Source of the DNA: Gemmatimonadota bacterium
GTDB taxonomy: Bacteria; Gemmatimonadota; Gemmatimonadetes; Longimicrobiales; Gaopeijiaceae
Assembly: GCA_007121455.1 (NCBI GenBank)
Contig: SKKN01000027.1
Location: 1-64,000, forward strand
Length of the DNA stretch: 64,000 nt
Reading direction: 5' to 3'
How positions within the stretch are numbered: the stretch's first letter is position 1; each line of letters starts with the position of its first letter. Shown here one piece after another: positions 54,049-62,365 of the stretch. The translations under genes and the position numbers were made by a program. The notes under the pieces were generated by a model. That model saw only the letters and a list, made by a program, of their open reading frames with translations, did no database searches and was not told the DNA's origin.

Positions 54049-54805
54049 CCTCCCTCCGGTCGGGACTCGCACCGACACCATCCTCGGAGGCTCGTCGTCG
54101 CAGCCGCAGGAGGTGCTCCGCGATCCACACGTCTTCGGAATGGGTGACCTTCAGGTTCCACGCTCCCCCCTCCACCATTCTGACCCGCACCCCGAACCTC
54201 TCGGCGAACCCCGCATCGTCCGTCGCCTGCATGGCAGCTTCGTCTGCTCGGTCGTAAGCGTTCAGGAGGTCGAGGAAAGGGAAGACTTGCGGGGTCTGGG
54301 CGCGCCAGAAGCGACGTCGGTCCGGCGTCCCCGTGACCCGTCCGCCCTCATCCACCTCCTTCAACGTATCCACCACGGGCCAACCTGCTACGGCGGCATC
54401 CCCCATGCGTACCACCTCGAGGCACCGGTCCAGGATACCCCGATCGACCAGGGGGCGAGCCGCATCGTGCACGGCCACGAACGGAGGAGGGGGATCGAAC
54501 GCCCGCAGGGCGGCCCGCACGGACTCCGCGCGGGTGCGGCCGCCCTGGACAACTTCGACCCGATCATCCAGCTCCACGAGCCACTTCGGTGGGTACACCG
54601 CTTCATCCGGAGCGAGCGCCACGACGATCGAGACCACGGCGGGGTGCTCGAGGAACGGACGGATCGCATGAAGCAGAAGGGGCTCACCGAGCACCTCGAG
54701 GTGAGCCTTCCTCACCCCTCCCATGCGTCGTCCCGACCCGGCCGCGGGAATCGCCACTCCCAGATCCCTTCCCGGCACCGCGTCCGTCCGCTGTGGGTCG
54801 CTCAC
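54041..54805 (-). CDS. ispD: 2-C-methyl-D-erythritol 4-phosphate cytidylyltransferase
   Basis: Third enzyme of the MEP isoprenoid pathway, joining MEP with CTP. 254 residues from a GTG with an ideal GGGAGGT upstream. Motifs: VAIPAAGSGRRMGGVRKAHLEVLGEP (nucleotide loop, here with few lysines), VVQGGRTRAESV, VHDAARPLV, TLKEVDEGG, RRRFWRAQTPQVF and ATDDAGFAERFG. It lies between dnaB and the tsaC-type gene; ispF is far away at 2.6 kb. Confidence 0.93.
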   Translation of the reverse strand: MSDPQRTDAVPGRDLGVAIPAAGSGRRMGGVRKAHLEVLGEPLLLHAIRPFLEHPAVVSIVVALAPDEAVYPPKWLVELDDRVEVVQGGRTRAESVRAALRAFDPPPPFVAVHDAARPLVDRGILDRCLEVVRMGDAAVAGWPVVDTLKEVDEGGRVTGTPDRRRFWRAQTPQVFPFLDLLNAYDRADEAAMQATDDAGFAERFGVRVRMVEGGAWNLKVTHSEDVWIAEHLLRLRRRASEDGVGASPDRREGG

Positions 54806-54839
54806 CCGTACCTCCCGGAAACGCCTCTCGGAGAGGGCC

Positions 54840-56345
54840 TCAGAAGGGGTCTTCCCCTCTTCCATTCTGGCCGGGGGGCCCTTCCTGTGGCTCCTCCGCC
54901 AACTCGTCGAAGCGCGTGTAGGACTTGTGAAAGTATAGCTTCACCACCCCGGTTGGTCCGTTCCTCTGCTTCCCGATGATCAACTCCGCCTGCCCCTCGA
55001 TCGAATTCCCGTCCCGATCCGTCGGTCCATGGTAATACTCTCCGCGGTACAGAAACATGACCAGATCGGCATCCTGCTCGATCGATCCCGAGTCGCGGAG
55101 GTCGGACAGCTGAGGTCGGTGGTCCGTCCTCTGCTCGGGACCCCTGGAAAGCTGACTCAGCGCGATGACCGGAACCTCGAGCTCCCGGGCCAGCGCCTTG
55201 AGGCCCCGGGAGATCTCGCTCACCTCCTGCTGTCGGTTTTCGCTCCGCCGGTTTCCGGCCATGAGCTGCAGGTAGTCGATGACGAGAAGCTGCACGTCCG
55301 CTTCCGCCTTCAAGCGGCGGGCCTTCGCCCGCATCTCCAGCACCGTGCTCCCGGGCGAATCGTCGATCCAGATCGGCGCGGTATTGAGCTTCCCCGCTGC
55401 CGCGGCAAGGCGTTGGTACTCGGCGGGGGACAGGCGGCCTGTTCGCAGCTTCTGGGCGTCCACGCGGCCCTCGCTGCAGAGGAGGCGCTGAACGAGCTGT
55501 TCCTTCGACATCTCCAATGAAAATATCGCGACGGCTTTGTTGTGATCGATCGCCGCGTTCTGCGCGACGTTCAGAACCCACGAGGTCTTTCCCATCGCGG
55601 GACGGGCCGCGACGATCGTGAGGTCTCCCTTCTGGAACCCGGTGGTCATGCGGTCGAGGTGCGGAAAACCGGTCGCCACGCCGGTGAGGCCACCGGACGT
55701 CTCCTGAAGCCGCTCGATGTGTTCGAAGGTCGGCCACAAAATCTCCTTGATCCAGACGAAACCGCCCCGGTCGTGACTCTGAGCGACCTGGAACACGCGC
55801 TGCTCGGCGAGGTCGACCACTTCCTCGACCGAGCGGTCCCCCTGCTCGTATACGTCCCGGATCGTGTGGGTCGAGGCCTCTACCAGCCGACGGAGCACCG
55901 CCTTTTCGCGAACGATTCGAGCGTGATACTCGATGTTCGCCGCCGTGGGGACGGCGTCGAGGAGGTCCCCGATATACTCGAAGCCGCCAACCTCATCCAG
56001 CTCTCCGGTCTTCCTGAGGTGATCGCCGAGCGTTACCACATCGACCGCCGTATCGCGCTCGAAGAGGTGAATCATCCCGCGGAAGAGTCGTCGGTGGCTC
56101 TCCCGGTGGAACATGGAGTCGTTCACGGTCTCGATGACGCGGGCGATCGAATCGGGATCGATCAACATCCCGCCCAGCACGGAAATTTCCGCCTGGAGCG
56201 AGTACGGAGGGTCGCGGTCGAAAGGACCCCGGGCCGCCACTCCCGCCGGCACCCGGTCGGGCCCTCTCACCTGGGCCGGTTCTTCGCCCTTCGCGTCAGC
56301 GGTCGTTTCATCCTGCACCGTGCCCGAGCCGCTCCCCTCAGGCAT
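54840..56345 (-). CDS. dnaB: Replicative DNA helicase DnaB
   Basis: Hexameric replicative helicase, 501 residues. The N-terminal collar domain starts at YSLQAEISVLGGMLIDPDS after a 50-residue polar region. The RecA-like domain has Walker A in ARPAMGKTSWVL, Walker B VQLLVIDYLQLM and IALSQLSRGPEQRTDHRPQLSDLRDSG-type helicase signature (split). There is no intein. The ATG overlaps the UDG stop by 8 nt. The C-terminus ends in a Glu/Gly-rich tail. Confidence 0.95.
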   Translation of the reverse strand: MPEGSGSGTVQDETTADAKGEEPAQVRGPDRVPAGVAARGPFDRDPPYSLQAEISVLGGMLIDPDSIARVIETVNDSMFHRESHRRLFRGMIHLFERDTAVDVVTLGDHLRKTGELDEVGGFEYIGDLLDAVPTAANIEYHARIVREKAVLRRLVEASTHTIRDVYEQGDRSVEEVVDLAEQRVFQVAQSHDRGGFVWIKEILWPTFEHIERLQETSGGLTGVATGFPHLDRMTTGFQKGDLTIVAARPAMGKTSWVLNVAQNAAIDHNKAVAIFSLEMSKEQLVQRLLCSEGRVDAQKLRTGRLSPAEYQRLAAAAGKLNTAPIWIDDSPGSTVLEMRAKARRLKAEADVQLLVIDYLQLMAGNRRSENRQQEVSEISRGLKALARELEVPVIALSQLSRGPEQRTDHRPQLSDLRDSGSIEQDADLVMFLYRGEYYHGPTDRDGNSIEGQAELIIGKQRNGPTGVVKLYFHKSYTRFDELAEEPQEGPPGQNGRGEDPF

Positions 56346-57156
56346 CGAGCACCTGCCGGACGAGCTGCAGGTCCTTCCAGGCGGCACGGGTCCACCCCGA
56401 ATTCCGCAGCAGGGCGGCAGGATGGTACGTCACGACGAGCGGGGTTCCTCCATAGCTGTGCATCTCTCCCCTCAAGTGTCCCAGAGGCTTCTCCAGGCCG
56501 GTCAGGAGCCGGCCGGCGAAAGTCCCGACTGCGAGAATCACCTTGGGCTTCACGAATTCGACCTGGCGGAGGAGGAACGGAGCGCAGCTCTCGATCTCCT
56601 CCTTCCTGGGGTCCCGGTTCCCGGGCGGCCGACACTTCAACACGTTGCAAATGTAGACGGACTCCTCCCTCGAGAGCGAAACCGAAGCGAGGAGGAGGTC
56701 GAGGAGTCGACCCGCCCGGCCTACGAACGGCAACCCCGTCCGGTCTTCGTGGACGCCCGGCGCCTCCCCGACGACCATGACCTCCGCTTCGGGAGTACCG
56801 TCGGAGAACACGACCTCCGTCCGCCCCTCGGAGAGCGGGCAGCGGGTGCAGGCGAGGGCCGCTGCCTCGAGTTCGCCGTAAGAGGGGAAAGAGGCCGATG
56901 CAACCTCCCTCCCCTCCGCACGAGGAGGCCCTGCCGCGGCCTGCCCGGAACTCGTCGTGGATCGCCCGGGACCAGGGAGACTCCCCCGGTGCGCCTCCTC
57001 TCGGTCCGCTACGGCCGCCCCCTCTCTCTCTCGTTTTGCCGCGGCACCGGCGAGCTGCAGAGCCTCCGTGCGACCAAGGACGTCGAGCGTCACTTCGCGC
57101 ACGCCGAGCTCTCTCCACTGACGAAGCAAGCGCCCCAGATCCTCCGCGTGCGTCAC
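56338..57156 (-). CDS. Type 4 uracil-DNA glycosylase (4Fe-4S)
   Basis: Removes uracil from DNA. 272 residues. The cluster cysteines are C103 and C106 (CTRCPL), C175 and C191, with the family spacing C-x15-C between the last two. Catalytic motifs GEAPG at 130-134 and TYHPAALLR near the C-terminus are present. The first 90 residues are a poorly conserved extension with a helical start ([14 protein letters not shown]) and low-complexity linker. Its GTG overlaps the coaBC stop (GTGA). Similar N-terminal extensions occur in UDGs related to phage DNA polymerase fusions. Confidence 0.92.
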   Translation of the reverse strand: MTHAEDLGRLLRQWRELGVREVTLDVLGRTEALQLAGAAAKREREGAAVADREEAHRGSLPGPGRSTTSSGQAAAGPPRAEGREVASASFPSYGELEAAALACTRCPLSEGRTEVVFSDGTPEAEVMVVGEAPGVHEDRTGLPFVGRAGRLLDLLLASVSLSREESVYICNVLKCRPPGNRDPRKEEIESCAPFLLRQVEFVKPKVILAVGTFAGRLLTGLEKPLGHLRGEMHSYGGTPLVVTYHPAALLRNSGWTRAAWKDLQLVRQVLDA

Positions 57157-58409
57157 GAGCGACCCGTCCAGCGTTCGCTCGCCATGTCGGAGAGGTGGTC
57201 CAAGATCTCCTCCGCCACTTCGTCCTTGCCGAGCAGGGGGAGCTCTCTTGCCTCCCCGGAGGGAGTCATGAACGTGACACGGTTCGTCTCTACGTCGAAA
57301 CCTGCCCCCTCCTCGGCTGCGTCGTTCGCCACGATCATGTCGAAGCCCTTCTCCTCCAGCTTACGGCGAGCCTCGTCCAGCAGGTTTTCCGTCTCCAGGG
57401 CGAAGCCTACACTCACCGCATCATCCCTCCGAAAAGGCCGCGACTCCGTCGCCACGTCGGGGTTCGGAGTCAGCTCCACCTCGATGCCTCGCGATACACT
57501 CCTCCGCTTGACCTTCGACTCCCGCGAGAGGGAGGGGCGAAAATCGGCCACGGCCGCCGCGAAGATGAGGAGATGTGCCTCACCCGCCCGCTCGCAGACC
57601 GCGTCCCGCATCTCCCGCGCCGTCTCCACGGACACCAGCTCCGGTCCGACCGGCGGGGGCGCCGTGCCCGGGCCGGACACGAGGAGGACCTCCGCGCCTC
57701 GCCTCCAGGCCGCCGCGGCGAGCGCGTAACCCATTCGGCCGGAAGAGCGATTTCCAAGGTAGCGCACCGGGTCCAGCCGCTCCCGGGTAGGCCCGGCGGT
57801 CACGAGCACGGTCTTCCCCTCGAACAGCGGGTCCTCTCCCAGCACGCGGCCCACCCGCTCGACAAGCTCGTCGGGCTCCACCATACGGCCTGGACCCTCT
57901 CCTTCGCCATGAGCCAGGGGTCCGGTGGCCGGCCCTGCGATCCGGTGGCCGAGCACGTGCTCCAGATGATCGAGGTTCCGGGACGTCTGAGGATGGCTGA
58001 ACATCGCGTCGTTCATCGCCGGCGCGAGGAGGACCGGGGCTCGTGTGGCCAGGAGCAGGGTGGTCAGCAGGTCGTCCGCACGGCCGTGGGCGGCACGAGC
58101 GAGGAAGTCCGCGGTGGCCGGGGCGACCACGACGGCATCCGCCTCGCGGGCAAGGTGAATGTGAAGTGCCGCTCCTCGCGAGGAGAAGAGGTCCATCAGG
58201 GGAGGGCTTCCGGTCACGCCTTCGAAAGAGAGCGGGGCCACGAACCGAGTCGCCGCGTCCGTGAGTACCACGTCCACCCGAGCTCCGAGACGGGTCAGGT
58301 CCCGCGCGAGCTGAACGCACTTGTACGCGGCGATCCCCCCGGTGACCCCCAACACGATCCTGCGGTCCTTCCACGGGCGCCGCGCGGAGAGAACCCGGGG
58401 GGCGCTCAT
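57153..58409 (-). CDS. coaBC: Bifunctional phosphopantothenoylcysteine decarboxylase/phosphopantothenate-cysteine ligase
   Basis: Two consecutive steps of coenzyme A synthesis, 418 residues. The N-terminal flavodoxin-like CoaC part has LGVTGGIAAYKCVQLAR, the catalytic His in HIHLAREAD and PAMNDAMFSHP. The C-terminal CoaB part has VLVTAGPTRERLDPVRYLGNRSSGRMGYALA (split), AAAVADFRP and NDAAEEGAGF. It lies 1 nt after rpoZ. CoaB consumes cysteine, a minor link to the sulfur theme elsewhere in the window. Confidence 0.95.
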   Translation of the reverse strand: MSAPRVLSARRPWKDRRIVLGVTGGIAAYKCVQLARDLTRLGARVDVVLTDAATRFVAPLSFEGVTGSPPLMDLFSSRGAALHIHLAREADAVVVAPATADFLARAAHGRADDLLTTLLLATRAPVLLAPAMNDAMFSHPQTSRNLDHLEHVLGHRIAGPATGPLAHGEGEGPGRMVEPDELVERVGRVLGEDPLFEGKTVLVTAGPTRERLDPVRYLGNRSSGRMGYALAAAAWRRGAEVLLVSGPGTAPPPVGPELVSVETAREMRDAVCERAGEAHLLIFAAAVADFRPSLSRESKVKRRSVSRGIEVELTPNPDVATESRPFRRDDAVSVGFALETENLLDEARRKLEEKGFDMIVANDAAEEGAGFDVETNRVTFMTPSGEARELPLLGKDEVAEEILDHLSDMASERWTGRS

Positions 58410-58410
58410 C

Positions 58411-58629
58411 CTACTCCTCGCGGCGGCGCCTGCCCACGAGCCTGAACTCGATCTGTCCCGAGGTCAGCGCCTCGAGCGCACGGGTGGTGAGCTTCTTCTC
58501 CTCCCCGATGGGGAGCGTCTCCCTCGGAAGTGCATTCAACTCACGGGTGTACTTTGCCGCCACCAGGACGCCGAGGTACTTGCTGTCCGTATGCTTCGCG
58601 ACCTCATGCGGGGTGAAAACCCTCATCAT
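58411..58629 (-). CDS. rpoZ: RNA polymerase omega subunit
   Basis: Small RNA polymerase subunit that helps assembly of the beta' chain, 72 residues. Sequence is divergent, but KYLGVLVAAKYTRELNALP and KLTTRALEALTSGQIEF match the omega core, and the gene lies in the conserved order yicC-gmk-rpoZ-coaBC. Two adjacent ATGs are possible starts. Confidence 0.88.
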   Translation of the reverse strand: MMRVFTPHEVAKHTDSKYLGVLVAAKYTRELNALPRETLPIGEEKKLTTRALEALTSGQIEFRLVGRRRREE

Positions 58630-58714
58630 CCATCTCCTTGTCGTGCGTTACGTGGGAAGCCAGCTCAACGCCGGCCGCACCCTCGATCTTCTGATCACCC
58701 TCCCGCTCGGACCT

Positions 58715-59380
58715 TCATTCGGACGGTGCCTCTCCCTCCGCAAGGACTTCGTCGATCTCCGTTCGAAGCCGCCTCACCTCTTCTTCCAGATTGCTGGCTC
58801 TCGAGGGCCTCTGGCTCTCGGCCTCCACCACGGATTTGACCCGTGCCACAGCATGCTCCAGCGCATCGTTCACCACGATGTAGTCGAAGTCCGCCGCCCG
58901 CTCCATCTCCTGGCGTGCATTTCGGAGGCGGCGCGCCACTTCCACGTCAGCCTCGGTTGACCGGCCACCGAGACGCTCGAGGAGCGTTTTTCCGGAAGGC
59001 GGAAAGATGAAGATCAGGACGGCGTCCGGAATCGCGGTCCGAATCTGCATCGCACCCTGCACATCGATGTCGAGCACTACGTGCTGCCCTCGGTCCTGAG
59101 CCGCCTCGACGTGCTGCCTCGGGGTACCGTAGAGGTTTCCGTGCACACGTGCCCATTCGACGAGGGACATGTCCCGGATCATCTCCTGGAACGCCTCCTC
59201 CGAGACGAACTCGTAGTCCACTCCATGCTGCTCCCCGGCTCGGGCCGGCCGGGTGGTCGCCGAGACGGAGAAGGTGAACCGCTCGTTCCGTTCCACCAGT
59301 TCCCGTGCGATCGTGGTCTTTCCGGTGCCGCTCGGCGCGGCCAGCACCACGGGGCACCGCCGGAAGGAAAGCCCGGTCAC
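58715..59380 (-). CDS. gmk: Guanylate kinase
   Basis: Phosphorylates GMP to GDP. 221 residues from a GTG overlapping the yicC stop (GTGA). P-loop APSGTGKTTIA, GMP-binding SVSATTRPARAGEQHGVDYEFVS (split), and VLDIDVQGAMQIR are clear. The end has an unusual acidic helical tail (LEEEVRRLRTEIDEVLAEGEAPSE in part). Codons before the GTG in the longer frame overlap yicC. Confidence 0.95.
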   Translation of the reverse strand: MTGLSFRRCPVVLAAPSGTGKTTIARELVERNERFTFSVSATTRPARAGEQHGVDYEFVSEEAFQEMIRDMSLVEWARVHGNLYGTPRQHVEAAQDRGQHVVLDIDVQGAMQIRTAIPDAVLIFIFPPSGKTLLERLGGRSTEADVEVARRLRNARQEMERAADFDYIVVNDALEHAVARVKSVVEAESQRPSRASNLEEEVRRLRTEIDEVLAEGEAPSE

Positions 59381-60270
59381 TCCACGTTCTCCACCTGCTC
59401 CCGCACCCGCTCGATCTCTTCTTTCAGCGACACGGCAGCGTGCGCGATCGCGGCGTCGTTCGCCTTCGACGCGATCGTGTTCGCCTCGCGGAGGAGCTCC
59501 TGGACGAGGAAGGCGAGCCGCTTGCCCACGGCTTTCGCTGCATCGGCCTCCATCGCGTCGCTGAACGCTTCGAGGTGCGCTTCGAAGCGGACGATCTCTT
59601 CGCTCAAGTCCCAACGCTCCGCCATGTGGGCCACTTCGCGCGCAAGCCGGTCCTCGTCCACACCGACTCCGCCCGCGAGCTCCGCGACGGCCTCACGGAG
59701 ACGGTCGCGCTCCTGGACCAGACGCTCCGGCGCGCGCTGCCGGATGCCCTCGAGCAGGTCGCGCATCGCCTCGATACGGGAGGAGAGGTCCTGATGTAAG
59801 CGGGCCCCCTCTTCCTCCCTCATTTTCACGGCAGCCCGCGAGGCCTCCTCCGTGGCGATCCGAAGAACCTCCGGGTCGATTCCCGGATCCTGCCGGGACT
59901 CCTCCGGGACACGAAAGAGCTCCCTGCTGAACTGGGAGAGGAGCCGGAGGTCGATCTCTCCCGGCACCCCCAATTCGTCCTGAAGCCGATCCAACGCATC
60001 CCTGTACCCACGCGCCCGATCCAGATCGATATCGATCGGCGGCTGCCCCTCTTCCTCACCCCGACTCAACGTCATCGTGAGCTGCACATGCCCCCGGGAC
60101 AACTGCTCCCGCAGCCACCGCTCCACGGTCGGCACGAGGCGATCGAAGCCCGAGGGGCCCCGCGCATTCAAGTGGAAGAACCGGTGGTTCACCGTTCGGA
60201 TCTCCACACGCAGACGCCCCGATGGCGCGTCGCGTTCGGCCTCCCCGTACCCTGTCATGCTTCGGATCAT
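59377..60270 (-). CDS. YicC family endoribonuclease
   Basis: 297 residues with the N-terminal YicC_N and C-terminal DUF1732 domains. It starts MIRSMTGYGEAERD, the family hallmark, and contains RTVNHRFFHLNAR and the C-terminal GKRLAFLVQELLREANTIASKANDA. YicC proteins are endoribonucleases in E. coli and B. subtilis. It is the first gene of the yicC-gmk-rpoZ-coaBC-udg-dnaB-ispD-tsaC-phosphatase-aroE-comF series. Confidence 0.93.
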   Translation of the reverse strand: MIRSMTGYGEAERDAPSGRLRVEIRTVNHRFFHLNARGPSGFDRLVPTVERWLREQLSRGHVQLTMTLSRGEEEGQPPIDIDLDRARGYRDALDRLQDELGVPGEIDLRLLSQFSRELFRVPEESRQDPGIDPEVLRIATEEASRAAVKMREEEGARLHQDLSSRIEAMRDLLEGIRQRAPERLVQERDRLREAVAELAGGVGVDEDRLAREVAHMAERWDLSEEIVRFEAHLEAFSDAMEADAAKAVGKRLAFLVQELLREANTIASKANDAAIAHAAVSLKEEIERVREQVENVE

Positions 60271-60306
60271 ACCACCCGCTCCGGACCCCTCATCGTCGAG
60301 CCCTTA

Positions 60307-60336
60307 ACTATACAGTGAATGTCCAGCCCCCCTCAA
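60307..60336 (-). promoter_or_regulatory. Promoter of the yicC operon
   Basis: On the minus strand TTGAGG (60331-60336), 18-nt spacer and TATAGT (60307-60312), with about 30 nt before the yicC ATG. A GC hairpin (AGCCCC...GGGGCT) overlaps the -35 region and follows the upstream gene, but has no T-tract. Confidence 0.6.
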
Positions 60337-60367
60337 GCGGGGCTCGGGGCGGCGAGCTCCGCAGGGG

Positions 60368-62365
60368 CTAATTCCACATCGTCCAGCGGATCCCCCAGAT
60401 CGTCCTCATTCCCGGCAGAAGCCGCCCCTCGAAGTCCTGGTTCTCGGTGCGATTCGTGACGTTTTCCCAGTTGAGGAAGACGCGCAGCGTAGTGACTCGG
60501 ATCTGAAGGCGAAAGAACCAGTGCGGCTGGAAGGGTACCGGTTGAACTGCCGGGGATGATTCCCCGGGCTCGGTCATCGGCACGCGCGAGATCATTCGAG
60601 CCCGCCCACGCACCCCGGCATCCGCCCAGACTTCCAGGTTTCCGGTCGGTAGGAAGACGTCGTGGAAGGAGAGGCGTCCCTCCCAGGAGTTCCTGGGAAT
60701 GTACCGCGGGGTCTCTTCCGGCGCCCAGTGAAGGATGGATCCCTCCAGCGCCAGACCGTCGAGAAGGGGAAGCGGAACGCTCCCCGCGAGCTCGAGGCCC
60801 CCGAGGTCACCACCCGGTACAACCGGTCCCTCACGGTCCATGGGGAGACCAAGGGGAGGAAGGGAATCAGCGGAAAGCCACACCCACGCGCCGGAAAGCA
60901 CGAATCGTTCGCGCCTGTATTCGGCTCCGGCCCGCACTGCAGTACGCTCGTCGATTCGGAGGACGGGGGCATCCTCCTCGACGGTGGAAGGAGCGACGTC
61001 CGATCCATCGGGATCGGGGTCGGCCTCCTCGTCGTCAAATGCCGGCAGGAAGGGCACGCCGCGTCGCCCACTCTCCCCCTGGGCGAAGAGGGAGACCCCG
61101 AGGAAGGGTCGACTCCAGAGGCTTCCCCTCACCGTGGAACCGCTCCACTCCGGCCAGCCTTCCCGCTCCCACACCGCCTCCGCCCCGCCGAGCCAGTCAC
61201 GCCCAGCGCCGACCCGAAGCTCGGTTCTCGTTCCCGGCCAACCCTCGCCACCGTGCACCCGCTGATCCGCCGAAGCCCAGACGGAAGCGGTCTGGTAGCG
61301 CACCCGCGCACCGAGCTGCGAGCGTGGTCCGGGATCGAACGTTCCGCGTTCCGCAGCGGGGAGGTCGTCGAGATCCAGGTCTCCTCCCGGCGCGAGCGAC
61401 GATCGGCCAGCCCATGCCTCGGCGACGATGTTCTCCACGGCACGCCAACGGGTACGGACGAGCCAATCGGTTCGGATCAACTCACCGGGTGCGAATGCTT
61501 CCGCCGGCCGCCTCGTGTTGAAGCGCCGGAACTCGAAGCCCACACCTCCGGCGTCCCCGCGATGAAGTGAGTACCGCAGGTGGGCACCGAATACCGAACC
61601 TGGATTGCGCCTGGCCGTCCCATCCGTGTCGAGGCGGTCGAGGGATACGGCCACGTTGCCGCCGAGAGCATCCGGGTGGGAGAACGCCCCGCGAAAGAAG
61701 TTCGTGCTCAGGTCTCCGGTCCCCGCCTGAATGAGCGTGTACGGCTCCGGGTCCTCGATCCTGAGCCCGCGCAGGTCGATTCGGAGCTCCCCCATCCTTC
61801 GCTTCACGCGAACCCGATCGAGCCCCCCGAGCGAGATCCGCGACAGGTCCGGCATCCCCCCGTCGAGCGGAGCGAGCTCGAAGCCATCCATGAGGACCCG
61901 GACCCGCCCAGCCGCGACACCGAAGGCCGTCGCGGCCGCAGGGTGACCGAAGTCCCCGCTCCGGAGCCCGGTCACTCCGGGGATCTCCTCGAGCAGCTCC
62001 AGCAGTGTGAAGGCCCGGGTGGCGAGAAGACCCTCCCGGTCCCACTCCCAGGTTCCCGTCGCCCAGCCGGGGGCGGGCGTAGCGGGATAGTTGGGGAAGT
62101 CGACCGGCTCGACGACCTCCTCCACTTCCTCGAACTCGACCCCTTCTACTTCGGGAAGCCCTTCGGGCTCGGGGATGGTGTCCGCCGGGGGAAGCTCGAC
62201 TTCCGGGACCGTATCCGGGGCCGAGGAGTGGAGGGACCAGGAATCACCGAACCGCTCGGCCGGGAAGGCATGGGGATCCGGCGACCGTTCGCTCGCATCC
62301 GCCCCGGAAGCGGCTCCCAGGACGGCGAGCAGCGCCATCCCGACAAGCCAGGGGGAGGAGGTCAC
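60368..62365 (-). CDS. TonB-plug-domain outer-membrane beta-barrel protein
   Basis: 665 residues from a GTG overlapping the leucyl aminopeptidase stop (GTGA). A signal peptide (LVGMALLAVLGAASGADA) is followed by a Pro/Glu-rich region (about 50-95) and a plug-like segment: FTLLELLEEIPGVTGLRSG, VRVLMDGFELAPLDGG and LSRISLGGLDRVRVKR. The rest has alternating beta-strands with many aromatic residues and ends in RTIWGIRWTMWN, a beta-barrel terminus. No clear TonB box is visible. The substrate is unknown; it resembles the reduced TonB-dependent receptor-like proteins common in Gemmatimonadota and Bacteroidota. Confidence 0.75.
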   Translation of the reverse strand: MTSSPWLVGMALLAVLGAASGADASERSPDPHAFPAERFGDSWSLHSSAPDTVPEVELPPADTIPEPEGLPEVEGVEFEEVEEVVEPVDFPNYPATPAPGWATGTWEWDREGLLATRAFTLLELLEEIPGVTGLRSGDFGHPAAATAFGVAAGRVRVLMDGFELAPLDGGMPDLSRISLGGLDRVRVKRRMGELRIDLRGLRIEDPEPYTLIQAGTGDLSTNFFRGAFSHPDALGGNVAVSLDRLDTDGTARRNPGSVFGAHLRYSLHRGDAGGVGFEFRRFNTRRPAEAFAPGELIRTDWLVRTRWRAVENIVAEAWAGRSSLAPGGDLDLDDLPAAERGTFDPGPRSQLGARVRYQTASVWASADQRVHGGEGWPGTRTELRVGAGRDWLGGAEAVWEREGWPEWSGSTVRGSLWSRPFLGVSLFAQGESGRRGVPFLPAFDDEEADPDPDGSDVAPSTVEEDAPVLRIDERTAVRAGAEYRRERFVLSGAWVWLSADSLPPLGLPMDREGPVVPGGDLGGLELAGSVPLPLLDGLALEGSILHWAPEETPRYIPRNSWEGRLSFHDVFLPTGNLEVWADAGVRGRARMISRVPMTEPGESSPAVQPVPFQPHWFFRLQIRVTTLRVFLNWENVTNRTENQDFEGRLLPGMRTIWGIRWTMWN

